DNA from: Opitutaceae bacterium TAV5
Lineage (GTDB): Bacteria > Verrucomicrobiota > Verrucomicrobiia > Opitutales > Opitutaceae
Direction: 5' to 3'
NCBI GenBank assembly: GCA_000242935.3
Contig: CP007053.1
Coordinates: 7,177,001-7,241,000 of the forward strand
DNA length: 64,000 nucleotides
Below, piece by piece: positions 51,390 through 60,547 of this stretch. The notes under the pieces were generated by a model. The model ran no database searches and was not told the DNA's origin. It saw only the letters and a program-made list of their open reading frames with translations. Both the position numbers and the translations under genes were made by a program. Within the stretch, counting starts at the first letter, position 1; each line of letters opens with the position of its first letter.

Positions 51390-53384
51390 TCACCACGCAT
51401 ACGTCACCGCCGTGGACCACGTCCGCGGGGTGCCGGGCACGAGCGGCACTTCCTGGTAATCGACATCCCACAGGTTGTCCACCTGCGCCGATACCGTCAG
51501 GCCGGACACGCGTGGCACGTGCCAGTACAGGCCGAGCGACGTGAAAAAGGGCGTCCGCGTCGTCTCGCGCAGGTCGTTCTCCTCCTGCACGCGAAATTCG
51601 TTGTCGCAGCGCACCTCGAAACCGCCGCCGAGGCGCACCGTGACCGCCGCCGTCAGACGGTGCTCGGCGTAGTTGAGCGCGTAGAAACTGGAGAGGCCGG
51701 CCGTCGTGTAGTTGTCCGTCTTGTGCAACCAGGAGTAGCCCGCCACAAAGTCCACCGCGCGCCACGAGCGCCGCGCCACCAGTTCCACGCCCCACGTGTC
51801 GAGATCGACGGCGCTCGCCATCCGGCTGCCCGGCGTCGTCGGAGCGAACACCCAGTCGACGAGGTCGTCGTCGCGCCGGAAAAACACCGCCGCCGTCGCC
51901 GTCCAGCCCGCCGCGGCCACGTCGGCGCCGAGTTCGAGGTTGAACGCCTTCGAGCGGCCCAGATCCGGATCACCGCCGAAGAGACCCGTCGGGCTGCTGT
52001 TGAGCGCCGTGTAGGTGGGCAACTGTGTGGACTGGTCGTAGCTCAGGTAAACCCGCTGCAACCCGGCCGCAGACGCCGGCGCGGTGGACGATGCCGGCGG
52101 CGTCCGCCTCCAGGCGATTTCCGCGACCGGCGAAAAGGCGGAGCCGGCGCGGTTGCTGTCGTCATAGTTGACGCCTGCCGTCAGCACGAGTTCCTGCGCG
52201 CCATCGGCGAGCCCGAAGGTCTGGTCACCGAAGACGCCCGCGTACACCTGGGTGCGGCTGTTGTAGTCGCCGTTGTTGAGCTCCGTCGACCAGAGGTCGT
52301 CCGCCACGACGCCCGCCCGGTAGCGGATCGCCGTCGTGCGGCCGCCGCTCCCCTCGCCCGCTCCGGCCACCGTCACGCGCCCGTCGAAACCGGCGCCGCG
52401 CACGATTGTCCGGTGATGCGCGTCGTAGCTGAAATCGGGGATCGAATAGTGATCGCGGTTGCGCCGGTACCAAGCGCCGGCCTGAAACCAGTCGCCGTCG
52501 GCGCCGAGCTCCACGCGGTGGTTGGCGACAAAAAGCTGAGTCTGCAATTCCTCCCGTTCCAGCCGCTGCACCGCGTCGACATTGCGGGCGGCGTAGAGAT
52601 TGGGCCACGCAAACTCCTTGGACTGGTAGCCGGCGAAAAGATCCGTCTGCGACCGCGCATCACGAATCTGGATACGGCCGTTGTAACGGACAAAATCGTG
52701 ATCGGAAAACGTCACCGGTCCGTCGCCCTGCGAGGCGGCCGCCGAAACGTCCGCCGCCACGGTGTAGCCGCCGACGGTGCGCGGGCTGACCACGCCCGCG
52801 TACAGCTCGCCGGTGAGCAGGCTGTCGTTGCCCGTGCCGGCCGAGACGAAGCCGCCGGTGCTGACCGGCTGCCAGGCGTAGCCGACGCTGCCGGCCGTCG
52901 CGCCCCACCCCGCCTGCGCGTTGGCCGCGCCCGTGCGCACCTGCGGCGCGCCGAGCATCGCGGGGGCGACGGGCAGCTCCGCCGAGTAATGCCCCGTCTG
53001 CGAGTCGTAGAGCGGCACCGCGCCGATGCTGAAACCGGTGTTTTCAAATGTGCCGCCGCGGATCGACACATCCGCCTGCGCCTCGCCCGTGCTGCGCGAC
53101 TGCACGTCGACCAGCGGCTCGTAACGCAACGCCGTCACCGGCATGGCGAAGGAAGCGGTCGATTCCTGGTTGGCCACGCGCGGCGAATAAATCGCCAGGG
53201 CCGGCAGCGTGTGCGACTCCTCGCTCGCGGCGGCAGTCGCCGCGGTTTCGGCGGCGGGGTCGGCGTGCAGGCTGGCCGCCGCGCCCATGAGCCCCGCGAG
53301 GCCCGCGAGCCCGATGCAACCCGGCCTTGCCGTGCGGCCACGCGCCGCGTGAACGATCTTCGATAACAAAAACATGGCCGCCAC
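51390..53384 (-). CDS. TonB-dependent outer-membrane receptor
   Basis: 664 residues with a signal-like N-terminus (LAGLAGLMGAAASLHA then DPAAET). A short plug with a TonB-box-like stretch is followed by STGEAQADVSIRGGTFENTG and a plug block (GFSIGAVPLYDSQTGHYSAE), then a beta-barrel of alternating aromatic/hydrophobic strands ending in YQEVPLVPGTPRTWSTAVTYAW, with a terminal aromatic. This smallish size fits BtuB/cobalamin-type or small metal-chelate receptors, but the ligand cannot be read. No riboswitch for cobalamin is upstream; only 97 bases separate it from the helicase gene. An inverted repeat lies there. Confidence 0.85.
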   Translation of the reverse strand: MAAMFLLSKIVHAARGRTARPGCIGLAGLAGLMGAAASLHADPAAETAATAAASEESHTLPALAIYSPRVANQESTASFAMPVTALRYEPLVDVQSRSTGEAQADVSIRGGTFENTGFSIGAVPLYDSQTGHYSAELPVAPAMLGAPQVRTGAANAQAGWGATAGSVGYAWQPVSTGGFVSAGTGNDSLLTGELYAGVVSPRTVGGYTVAADVSAAASQGDGPVTFSDHDFVRYNGRIQIRDARSQTDLFAGYQSKEFAWPNLYAARNVDAVQRLEREELQTQLFVANHRVELGADGDWFQAGAWYRRNRDHYSIPDFSYDAHHRTIVRGAGFDGRVTVAGAGEGSGGRTTAIRYRAGVVADDLWSTELNNGDYNSRTQVYAGVFGDQTFGLADGAQELVLTAGVNYDDSNRAGSAFSPVAEIAWRRTPPASSTAPASAAGLQRVYLSYDQSTQLPTYTALNSSPTGLFGGDPDLGRSKAFNLELGADVAAAGWTATAAVFFRRDDDLVDWVFAPTTPGSRMASAVDLDTWGVELVARRSWRAVDFVAGYSWLHKTDNYTTAGLSSFYALNYAEHRLTAAVTVRLGGGFEVRCDNEFRVQEENDLRETTRTPFFTSLGLYWHVPRVSGLTVSAQVDNLWDVDYQEVPLVPGTPRTWSTAVTYAW

Positions 53385-53415
53385 CGATGACGGCCTCCGG
53401 GCGGCAAATCAAGCC

Positions 53416-53451
53416 GCTAGTTATTGCAAATTGAAAATTCAACTAACTAGC
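53416..53451. promoter_or_regulatory. Palindrome upstream of the TonB receptor gene
   Basis: gctagtta (53416-53423) and taactagc (53444-53451) are perfect inverted arms around a second A/T-rich symmetric core (ttgaaaattcaa). It is the only A/T-rich stretch in this region, 32 bases upstream of the receptor start. It could be an operator or a promoter hairpin. Confidence 0.4.
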
Positions 53452-53481
53452 AGCATTTCCTCTGCCGGAAATAACGCGGGC

Positions 53482-54798
53482 TCATTTCCGCGGTTTCCAT
53501 TCGCCCCGCCGTTGCCGGCGAGGTCCGCCGCTGCCGCCGCCACCCGTCCCGCCGGACGGACGGTTGCCGCCGCCGCCACTGCCGCCGCGTTGGCCGCCCC
53601 CTCCTCCGCCGCCACCGCTGCGCCGCGGATTTTTCGACGGATGGCTCGTGTCGATATGCGGCGGGCGGCCGCCATCGACATAATTGAAACCCTCCAGTTT
53701 CTGCACCGGGATTTTCGTGCCGATGAAGCGTTCGATATCGCGCACGTCGCCGGCTTCTTCCGGCGTGGCCAGCATGAAGGCGTCGCCGACCGCCATCGCC
53801 CGGCCGGTGCGGCCGATCCGGTGGACGTAGTCTTCCGGGTTTTCCGGCACGTCGTAGTTGATCACGTGTGACACGCCCGCCACGTCGATGCCGCGCGCGG
53901 CGATGTCGGTGGCCACCATCACTTCGTAGCGCCCCTTCTTGAAGCCGTCCAGCGCCTCGACGCGCTGGTTCTGCGAGCGGTTGGCGTGGAGCACGGCCAC
54001 GGAGTGTTTGTTGGCCTTCAGCTTGCGCGCGATGCGGTCGGCGCCGTGTTTGGTGCGGGAAAAGATGATGACGCTCTCGTAGTCGGTGCGGTCGAGCAGC
54101 GCGCGCAGGAGGTCGAATTTCTGTTCGAACGCCACCGGGTAGATCGCGTGCTTCACCAGTTCGTTGACCGTGCGGGCGCGGCCGATCTCGATGCGCTCCG
54201 GGTTCTGCAAGGCGAACCGGGCCACCTCCTCGATCTCGGGCGGAATCGTGGCGGAGAAAAACAGCGTCTGCCGCTTTTTCGGGCACAGCGCCACGATGCG
54301 TTTCACATCATTGACAAAGCCCATGTCGAGCATCCGGTCCACCTCGTCGAGGATGAGCACTTCGAGGTGGTCGAGCGTGAGGGTTTTCTCGCGCAGGAAA
54401 TCCATGAGCCGGCCCACCGTGGCGATGACGATATCGGTGCCCGCTCGCAGATCGGAACGCTGTTTCCCGTAACCCACGCCGCCGTGGATGATCGTGCTGC
54501 GGATGTCGGTGAAGCGTCCGAAATCGCGGAACGCCGTCTCGACCTGCGCGCCCAGTTCGCGGGTGGGCTCGAGCACGAGGACGCGCGGCCCGGCGGCCTT
54601 GTGCGCGCCGAGTCCGGCAAGGACGGGCAGCGCGAAGGCGGCGGTCTTGCCGGTGCCCGTCTGGGCCGAGGCGATCAGGTCGCGCTTCGAAAGCACGACG
54701 GGAATCGCGCGAAGCTGCACCGGCGTGGGATCGGTGTAGCCCATGGCCTGGACACCACGGACGAGGTTTGCTGGAAGACCGAGACTGGAAAACGGCAT
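53482..54798 (-). CDS. DEAD-box ATP-dependent RNA helicase (RhlE-like)
   Basis: 438 residues of the superfamily 2 DEAD-box group. Motif I AQTGTGKT is at 45-52, PTRELGAQV near 79, motif II at 151-154 is DEVD, and SAT at 182-184; the helicase C domain has ARGIDVAGVSHVINYDVPEN and HRIGRTGRA. The C-terminus is a Gly/Arg-rich tail (SGGGGGGGGQRGGSGGGG) that probably contacts RNA. Role: remodelling of structured RNA, possibly ribosome assembly or cold response. Motif II DEVD rather than DEAD is a tolerated variant. Nothing else is coupled to it. Confidence 0.92.
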   Translation of the reverse strand: MPFSSLGLPANLVRGVQAMGYTDPTPVQLRAIPVVLSKRDLIASAQTGTGKTAAFALPVLAGLGAHKAAGPRVLVLEPTRELGAQVETAFRDFGRFTDIRSTIIHGGVGYGKQRSDLRAGTDIVIATVGRLMDFLREKTLTLDHLEVLILDEVDRMLDMGFVNDVKRIVALCPKKRQTLFFSATIPPEIEEVARFALQNPERIEIGRARTVNELVKHAIYPVAFEQKFDLLRALLDRTDYESVIIFSRTKHGADRIARKLKANKHSVAVLHANRSQNQRVEALDGFKKGRYEVMVATDIAARGIDVAGVSHVINYDVPENPEDYVHRIGRTGRAMAVGDAFMLATPEEAGDVRDIERFIGTKIPVQKLEGFNYVDGGRPPHIDTSHPSKNPRRSGGGGGGGGQRGGSGGGGNRPSGGTGGGGSGGPRRQRRGEWKPRK

Positions 54799-54840
54799 AG
54801 GCTAACAACTGCGGTCTGCGGCCGGAACGCGAGGGGAAAA

Positions 54841-55012
54841 GGAGCGGCGGCATTCCTGCCGCTGCGACGAGGCGCAATGCGCCTCGCCACGGGTATCTTG
54901 CGAAGTCGCCCGGCGACCGGCGTACCTGCGTGGGTGTTGCGTGTGCTTCGTCCGGCAATTGCAGCGGCAGGTACCGAGGCCGCAGGCCGACAGCTTGCCA
55001 TGCCGCCGCTCC
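54841..55012. repeat. Interspersed palindromic repeat between helicase and folE2
   Basis: The left arm (54841-54865) is identical to the left arm of the element inside the MGH1-type gene at 16794. A gcagcggcag module (54961) and a right arm 54987-55012 identical in inverse to 36578-36603 complete it. Between lie further hairpin modules (gcgcaatgcgc). The whole gap between the two minus-strand genes is repeat; no gene seen. Confidence 0.75.
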
Positions 55013-55013
55013 T

Positions 55014-56063
55014 TCAGCACACCAGTCCGCGAAAATCCGAAAAATCCGCGGTGTATCCGCCCGGCACGCCCTTGCAGATCACGCTCACGGCGTCGTGCGA
55101 GTGGAGCGATTCCAGATGCGAGCAGGCGATCTCGAAATCCGCGATCCGGCGGTCGGCATCGAGTGCGGCAAAAAGCAGCCGCGCCGCATCCTCGACAAAT
55201 TTCAGGTGCGCCCCGTTGAGCTCGGCAAACGCCTGCTCGTCCTCGCGCCGCACCATCACCTGCGTCTCCGTGGCCAGCGCGCGGATGCAATGCTGCTGCA
55301 AATCCTCGATGGTCACCCGCGCCTTCGGGGCGATTTCCACGCGGAGCCGCGCCTTCGAACGCTGGTTGTGCCCGACGGCGTACACGCCACGCGCCTCGCG
55401 GGCATGCTCGGCCAGCTCCGCGCTGCACGGGCAAGCCGACGAATAGACAAAATCGAATTCGACAAACCTCCGGAACCGCCCCCGCGCATCCAGCCGCCCC
55501 TCGAACACGACGTCGTAGTACTGCCAGCCTTCCAGATCGCTGCGCAGGGCGCGCTGGAGGACCGGATACGAAAACGCCAGCCGCAGCCGCGCATCGAGCG
55601 TCCCGACCTCGCGCCGGTACTTTTTCAGGATGCGCTCCAGCAACTCCGGCGAAAAAACGTCGTCCCGGTGTTCGTAGAACGACCGGATAATCCGGCTCAT
55701 GTTGATGCCCTTGTCCGCGGCCCCGACCGACACCGTGCCGGTGACGCGCGCTTCGAGAGTGACGGTGTCCGGGCTTCCGTGGCGCGCGATTCCCCCCTTT
55801 CCCTTGCCTTTTTTGCCACCGCCGCCCGGCGTGCGGAACCGGAGCGGCAGGCGGAAGCCCGACACGCCGACCTGCTGGATCGGCACGGCCGCCCCCTCGA
55901 TGGCATCGGTCGCCTGGACGATGTCCGGAAGCGTGGCGCGGTAGGCCGGAGTGACCCGGAATCCGGCATCGTAGCCCCGCCGGATACGGGGACCGGCGCC
56001 ACCTTTCGGACTGTGCAGGTACAGAGCAGATTCGGCGGCGGGACTGGAGGTGTTCCTGGACAT
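55014..56063 (-). CDS. folE2: GTP cyclohydrolase FolE2 (type IB)
   Basis: 349 residues from the ATG at 56063. It makes dihydroneopterin triphosphate from GTP, the first step to folate and queuosine, with a non-zinc-only metal requirement. Landmarks are [20 protein letters not shown], the catalytic Cys and neighbours in [16 protein letters not shown], and [19 protein letters not shown], as in FolE2. An unusual Gly/Lys-rich loop [12 protein letters not shown] follows FRTP around residue 85; most FolE2 lack it. Only one GTP cyclohydrolase is visible, so this may supply the pterin pathway. Confidence 0.93.
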   Translation of the reverse strand: MSRNTSSPAAESALYLHSPKGGAGPRIRRGYDAGFRVTPAYRATLPDIVQATDAIEGAAVPIQQVGVSGFRLPLRFRTPGGGGKKGKGKGGIARHGSPDTVTLEARVTGTVSVGAADKGINMSRIIRSFYEHRDDVFSPELLERILKKYRREVGTLDARLRLAFSYPVLQRALRSDLEGWQYYDVVFEGRLDARGRFRRFVEFDFVYSSACPCSAELAEHAREARGVYAVGHNQRSKARLRVEIAPKARVTIEDLQQHCIRALATETQVMVRREDEQAFAELNGAHLKFVEDAARLLFAALDADRRIADFEIACSHLESLHSHDAVSVICKGVPGGYTADFSDFRGLVC

Positions 56064-56191
56064 CAAAAGATCAAGCAGGTAGCACAAAACCTCCGCGGGT
56101 CAACGCGGCGCATGCGACTCCCGCCGCCGCCGGCGCTCCGCAGGTGCGAAAAGATTGCACCCCGTGCCCGCCCGCGGTTTCAATCCGCCGC

Positions 56192-56464
56192 ATGGTTACC
56201 GCACTCATCCTGCTCAAGGTGGAACGCAAGCGCATCAAGGAAGTCGCCGACGGCCTCCTCTCGACTCCCGACATCACCGAAGTCTACTCCGTCAGCGGAC
56301 GCTACGATCTCGTCGCGATCATCCGCACCGGCGACAACGACAAACTCGAAGGCATCGTCACCGGGCATCTGCTCAAGATCGACGGTATCCTCGAGACGGA
56401 GACGATGTTCGCCTTCCGCACCTGGTCGAAACGCGACATCGAGGCGCTGTTCTCCGTCGACTGA
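56192..56464 (+). CDS. Stand-alone Lrp/AsnC ligand-binding (RAM) domain protein
   Basis: 90 residues from the ATG at 56192. It is a single alpha-beta RAM/SAM-type domain as in Lrp, without the N-terminal HTH: LILLKVERKRIKEVADGLLS, VYSVSGRYDLVAIIRTGDND, GIVTGHLLKIDGILETETMF and a C-terminal SKRDIEALF. Stand-alone RAM proteins oligomerise with Lrp-type regulators or sense amino acids. No Lrp partner is in the window. Other start codons upstream in the frame do not improve the match. Confidence 0.85.
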   Translation: MVTALILLKVERKRIKEVADGLLSTPDITEVYSVSGRYDLVAIIRTGDNDKLEGIVTGHLLKIDGILETETMFAFRTWSKRDIEALFSVD

Positions 56465-56559
56465 TTTTCCCGTTCGCAACCCGTCAAGACAGCCGGGCTG
56501 TTTTCCGGGAAATCGATGGTTTGACGCGCCAACGCCAACGGTTCACGTTTTGCGCCCGT

Positions 56560-57141
56560 ATGAAACCCTTGATTCGAAAATTCCTGATCGTTTCCTCACT
56601 CGCGCTGGCGGCCACGGTTGCCCGCGCCGACAGCGGCTTCCAGTTCGGCTTCTGGGCGCCCGACCTCCAGCTCGTCGATGCCAGCGAAGACATCCGCGGC
56701 GTGCGTATCGATCTCGTCTATGGCGAGAACAACAACTTCACCGGTTTTGACTTCGGCATCCTGGGCGTCGGCGTCACCCGGGGCGATTTCGAGGGCTTTG
56801 CCTGGAGCTGGGGCGGCGTCACCAACGGCAATGCCACCGGCGTTCTCTGGCAGGGTTTTTACAGCAGCGTCGACGGCCAGTTCTCCGGCTGGCAGGGCGC
56901 TCTCGTCGGTCGCCTCAACGGTGAATCCGCGGGTTTGCAGACCTCGTTCGTGGGTCTGGTCGACGGCAGCCTCCGCGGCGTGCAGTTCGGCTTCTTCAAC
57001 AAGGCCAACGAAGTCCGCGGCCTCCAGCTCGGCTTCGTCAACTGGGCCGAGAACCTCTACGGCGTCCAGATCGGCCTGATCAACTACGCGAAGAACTCCG
57101 ACCTGTTCCCGGTCTTCCCGATCGTCAACTGGAGCTTCTGA
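56560..57141 (+). CDS. Small exported surface protein with GFV/GV-repeat (LA_2272-like)
   Basis: 193 residues from the ATG at 56560. A signal peptide (FLIVSSLALAATVARA) is followed by tandem repeats of about 22 residues with the pattern G-x-Q-x-G-(F/L)-x-N: GVQFGFFNKANEVRGLQLGF, VNWAENLYGVQIGLINYAKN. This matches the LA_2272/VC2662-type surface-repeat family. Function unknown; probably a beta-rich outer-membrane or periplasmic protein. It ends at a strong terminator. Confidence 0.75.
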   Translation: MKPLIRKFLIVSSLALAATVARADSGFQFGFWAPDLQLVDASEDIRGVRIDLVYGENNNFTGFDFGILGVGVTRGDFEGFAWSWGGVTNGNATGVLWQGFYSSVDGQFSGWQGALVGRLNGESAGLQTSFVGLVDGSLRGVQFGFFNKANEVRGLQLGFVNWAENLYGVQIGLINYAKNSDLFPVFPIVNWSF

Positions 57142-57201
57142 ACCACTCTGGCTTGGCCCGGCCCGGCGGCTCTTTCCTGGAGCCGCCACCGAACAGCCGA
57201 C

Positions 57202-57237
57202 AAAAAAGCACGGTCCTTTCGGGTCCGTGCTTTTTTT
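57202..57237 (+). terminator. Intrinsic terminator after the surface-repeat gene
   Basis: aaaaaagcacgg and ccgtgctttttt form a long stem around tcctttcgggt, with seven Ts. It is 60 bases past the stop codon and could act in both directions. Confidence 0.9.
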
Positions 57238-57282
57238 CGGATTCTTCCGTGGTTCGGCGGTACCTTGCCGACAGCCCGAAGC

Positions 57283-59079
57283 TTCCGGATTTTTACACAA
57301 AGATCACAGAGCGGCGCAGCCGCAACCGAAGTGGAGGGACGCCGCGCTTTGTGGCAGGGTCCGGGTGTGAAAACAAATAACCAGACATCCACCAGCGGGC
57401 ACGGCGTCCCGGAGGCCTTTGTTAACAAATTTGGCGGGCAGATCACAGGGATACTTTGCGGATTTGACCGTGTGAGGTTCCGGGCGACGCTGAGGCTGCT
57501 GTTTCAGCCGTCGGCGATGGAAGCGTACCTGCAGGCGTGCGGGGTGCTGATCAAGCACTTCAAGCCCTTTGCCGAGAAGATCACGCAGCGCATCCGGCAG
57601 GCGGCGTGGGCGGCGGCGGAGGCGGCCGGGCGGCCGGTGCGCTACCTGGGTTGCGCGCAGCAATCGAAGGAGGAGCTTGCCCGGCAGATTGCGCGGGAGG
57701 AGGGGATTGCCAGCGGGCTGATCGCGGTGTTCAGCGCGGTCGAGCCGTGCCTGTCCTACGCGGTGCGCGGCGAGCGCGAGAGCAGGGAGATCCACCTGGT
57801 GCTGGAGAACCGCAAATGCACGCACCTGTATCACTATTACCAGCACCCCGGCTTCGGGCTGATCCATGTGCGGGTGCAGACCTGGTTTCCGTTCAACGTG
57901 GAGGTGTGCCTGAACGGGCGCGAGTGGCTGGCCCGGCAGATGGACCGCGCGGGACTGGACTACGAGCAGCGCGACAACTGTTTTGCCCGGGTGAGCGATC
58001 CGGTGCGCGCGCAGGCGCTGCTCGACGAACAGTTGAAGACCGACTGGCCCCGGGTGCTCGACGGGTTGCTCGAGCAGGCCCATCCCCTGCACGCCGAACT
58101 GGGCCGCCCGCTCGGGCAGCGCTATTACTGGAGCGCCAGCCAGACCGAGTTTGCCACCGATGTGATGTTCCGCGACGCGGCCAGCCTGGCCGGGTGGTAT
58201 CCGCAGTTCCTGCACCACGGCATCCGCAGCTTTGGCAGTGCCGACGTGCTGCGCTTCCTCGGGGCGGCCTGCCCCGACAAGTTCCGCGGAGAAGTCACCT
58301 CCACGCTCAGGCGCCGGCCCGAAGGGGTGCGGCTCAAGCATGTGGTCAACGGCAACTCGCTGAAGGTTTACGACAAGCAGGGCAGCGTGCTGCGGGTGGA
58401 GACGACCATCGTCAATCCGCACCCTTTCCGGGTCTACCGGCCCAGCGAAACAGATCCGCAGCAGCAACCGGCATGGAGGTACCTGCGGCGGGGCGTGGCC
58501 GACCTGTGGCGGCGGGCCGAGGTCAGCCGCGCGGCCAACGGCCGCTATCTGGGCGCCCTGGCCAGCGTCACCGGCAAAACCCCGCTCGCCCAGGAAGCCC
58601 GGCCGGTGTGCCGGGCACGCACCGTGGACCGGCAGCGTTACCGGGCTCTCAACCCGTGGGCTCCCGCCGATGGCGCCTTGCTGGAAGCCATCAGCCGCGG
58701 CGAGTTTGCCCTCAACGGCCTGCGCAACCGCGATCTGCGCTCCTTGCTGTATCCGCCCGCCTCCACGGCCGCCGACACAAAACGCCAGGCCGCCGCGGTC
58801 ACCCGCCAACTCGCCCTCCTCCGCGCCCATGGCCTGCTCAAAAAAGTCACCGGCACCCACCGCTGGCTGCTCACCGACCACGGCCGCAGGATCGTCACTG
58901 CACTCCTCGCCGCCCATCAGGCCGATGTCGATCAACTCACTAAACTCGCCGCATAAAAGGCACATATAAAATCCTCTCAAAAATGTGCGAATCCCCAGGA
59001 TAGCAGTGCAAAGAACGCAAAGGATTGCCGGTAACCCTCTTCGCGCTCTTTGCGATCTTTGTGTAAGATCAACATCCGG
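57283..59079 (+). mobile_element. Putative mobile element with 30-bp inverted terminal repeats
   Basis: Left end near 57283-57317 contains tccggatttttacacaaaga then tcacagagcg. The right end near 59042-59079 contains the inverse: cgcgctctttgcgatctttg then tgtaagatcaacatccgg. Shared inverse core is ttacacaaagatc, plus ccggat and gagcg on the outer and inner sides. Between them is one long gene of a family that I know as multi-copy in several phyla. No target-site duplication could be fixed by eye. The flanking repeats are similar to Verrucomicrobial intergenic cacaaag-type repeats, so the ends might also be a host repeat. Confidence 0.55.
57367..58956 (+). CDS. Multi-copy family protein of unknown function inside the inverted repeats
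   Basis: 529 residues from the GTG at 57367 (VKTNNQTSTSGHG); a longer frame to 57265 crosses the left repeat. Recognisable family pattern: KFGGQITGILCGFDRVRFRA near the start, LGCAQQSKEELARQIAREEG, HLYHYYQHPGFGLIHVRVQT followed by WFPFNVEVCLNGREWLARQM, and a C-terminal helical domain GLRNRDLRSLLYPPAST then LALLRAHGLLKKVTGTHRWL. No DDE or Tyr-recombinase motif is visible to me. Similar proteins occur in many copies in some genomes, which suggests a transposase-like or selfish role, but no function is established. Confidence 0.65.
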   Translation: MKTNNQTSTSGHGVPEAFVNKFGGQITGILCGFDRVRFRATLRLLFQPSAMEAYLQACGVLIKHFKPFAEKITQRIRQAAWAAAEAAGRPVRYLGCAQQSKEELARQIAREEGIASGLIAVFSAVEPCLSYAVRGERESREIHLVLENRKCTHLYHYYQHPGFGLIHVRVQTWFPFNVEVCLNGREWLARQMDRAGLDYEQRDNCFARVSDPVRAQALLDEQLKTDWPRVLDGLLEQAHPLHAELGRPLGQRYYWSASQTEFATDVMFRDAASLAGWYPQFLHHGIRSFGSADVLRFLGAACPDKFRGEVTSTLRRRPEGVRLKHVVNGNSLKVYDKQGSVLRVETTIVNPHPFRVYRPSETDPQQQPAWRYLRRGVADLWRRAEVSRAANGRYLGALASVTGKTPLAQEARPVCRARTVDRQRYRALNPWAPADGALLEAISRGEFALNGLRNRDLRSLLYPPASTAADTKRQAAAVTRQLALLRAHGLLKKVTGTHRWLLTDHGRRIVTALLAAHQADVDQLTKLAA

Positions 59080-59088
59080 GACACCCGA

Positions 59089-60339
59089 TCAGAGCGCCTT
59101 GAACACGGCGGCGGCATTCTGGCCGCCGAAGCCGAGATTGTTGCTGAGCACCACGCGCACTTTCTGTTCGCGCGCCTGGTTGGGCACGTAGTCGAGATCG
59201 AGTTCGGGATCGGGCTCGTTGAGATTGATTGTCGGGGCGATAACGCCCTTCTCGATCGTCTTCGCGCTGATGATCGCCTCGATGCCGCCGGCCGCGCCGA
59301 GGAGGTGGGCGGTCATCGACTTGGTGGAGCTGACGGCGAGCTTCCTCGCGTGGTCGCCGAAGACGCGCTTGATGGCGAGTGTCTCGAACTTGTCGTTGTA
59401 GGGCGTGCTCGTGCCGTGGGCGTTGATGTAATCGACTTCCTCCGGCGTCACGCCGGCGCTCTTCAGCGCGCGCGTCATCGCCATGCCGAGGCCCTTGCCT
59501 TCGGGGTCGGGCATCGTGATGTGGTGCGCGTCGGCCGTGGCCGCGTAGCCGGCGAGTTCGCAGTAAATGCGGGCGCCGCGCTTGCGGGCGTGCTCCAGCG
59601 ACTCGATGACGAGCACGCCGGCGCCCTCGCCCATGATAAAGCCGTCGCGGCCCAGCGAGAACGGACGGCAGGCCGTGGCCGGATCGTCGTTGCGGGTGCT
59701 CATGGCCTTCATCGCGCAGAACGAGGCAAAGGCAAACGGCGTCACCGCCGCCTCCGCGCCGCCCGCGATCATCACGTCGGCGTCGCCGCGGCGGATCATG
59801 TGCATCGCCTCGCCGAGGGCATGGGTGCCGGTGGCGCAGGCGGAAACGAGGCCGAAATTGGGGCCGCGGGCGCCGGTATCGATCGCCACCATGCCGGAGC
59901 ACATGTTGCCGATCAGCGCCGGGATGGCGAACGGGGATACCTTGCGGGGACCGCCCTCGGCCAGCTTCCCGAGTTGCGTCTCGTAGGTGAACATGCCGCC
60001 GATGCCCGAACCGATGACCACGCCGACGCGGTCGGGGTCTTCCTGCGCCATGTCGAGGCCGGCATCCTTCACCGCCTGCCGGGCGGCGCAAAAACCGAAA
60101 TGCGTGTAGCGATCCTGCCTCCGCGCATCTTTCGGATCCATGTGCTCCTCCACGTTCCAGCCCTTCACCTCCGACGCGATCTGCGTCGCAAAGGGAGCAG
60201 GATCGAACCGGCTGACCCGGTCGATGCCGTTACGGCCGGCCGTAACGCTCTGCCAGAAGGATTCGACGTCGGTACCGAGGCCATGGATCGCGCCAAGGCC
60301 GGTGATCACGACGCGCTGGTTGTCGGAGAGGTTTTCCAT
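59089..60339 (-). CDS. fabF: Beta-ketoacyl-ACP synthase II
   Basis: 416 residues from the ATG at 60339. A KASII condensing enzyme of fatty-acid elongation. The catalytic Cys168 is in VSACATGTHA, the two His are in NAHGTSTPYND and TKSMTAHLLGAAGG, and the C-terminal LSNNLGFGGQNAAAVFKAL is standard. The length matches FabF (about 410-420). It is not linked to fabD, fabG or acpP in this window. A second ATG (60351) adds four residues and cannot be excluded. Confidence 0.95.
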   Translation of the reverse strand: MENLSDNQRVVITGLGAIHGLGTDVESFWQSVTAGRNGIDRVSRFDPAPFATQIASEVKGWNVEEHMDPKDARRQDRYTHFGFCAARQAVKDAGLDMAQEDPDRVGVVIGSGIGGMFTYETQLGKLAEGGPRKVSPFAIPALIGNMCSGMVAIDTGARGPNFGLVSACATGTHALGEAMHMIRRGDADVMIAGGAEAAVTPFAFASFCAMKAMSTRNDDPATACRPFSLGRDGFIMGEGAGVLVIESLEHARKRGARIYCELAGYAATADAHHITMPDPEGKGLGMAMTRALKSAGVTPEEVDYINAHGTSTPYNDKFETLAIKRVFGDHARKLAVSSTKSMTAHLLGAAGGIEAIISAKTIEKGVIAPTINLNEPDPELDLDYVPNQAREQKVRVVLSNNLGFGGQNAAAVFKAL

Positions 60340-60547
60340 AAAAATTGACAAGGCTGCTGCACGCGCGCCGGAAGGGAAGCCGTTTTTTTCAACCTGTTCC
60401 GGATGACGTGTTCCGGATGACGCCCCTCCGACCCCCGCCGGCTCTGCCTCGCTCTCGACAACCTCCGCCTCGTCCCCCCACTATCCGCAAAACACGAACC
60501 GCACGAGCCGCCGCCGCCCGCCCGCTCCTGCCGGCCGCATCCGCACG

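Noticed and set aside
51297-53366. 689-residue plus-strand frame over the TonB receptor
   Set aside because: Antisense shadow of a clear beta-barrel gene.
53385-53481. Cobalamin riboswitch before the TonB receptor
   Set aside because: Only 97 bases separate the genes and no B12-box-like core was seen; the A/T palindrome is the only notable element.
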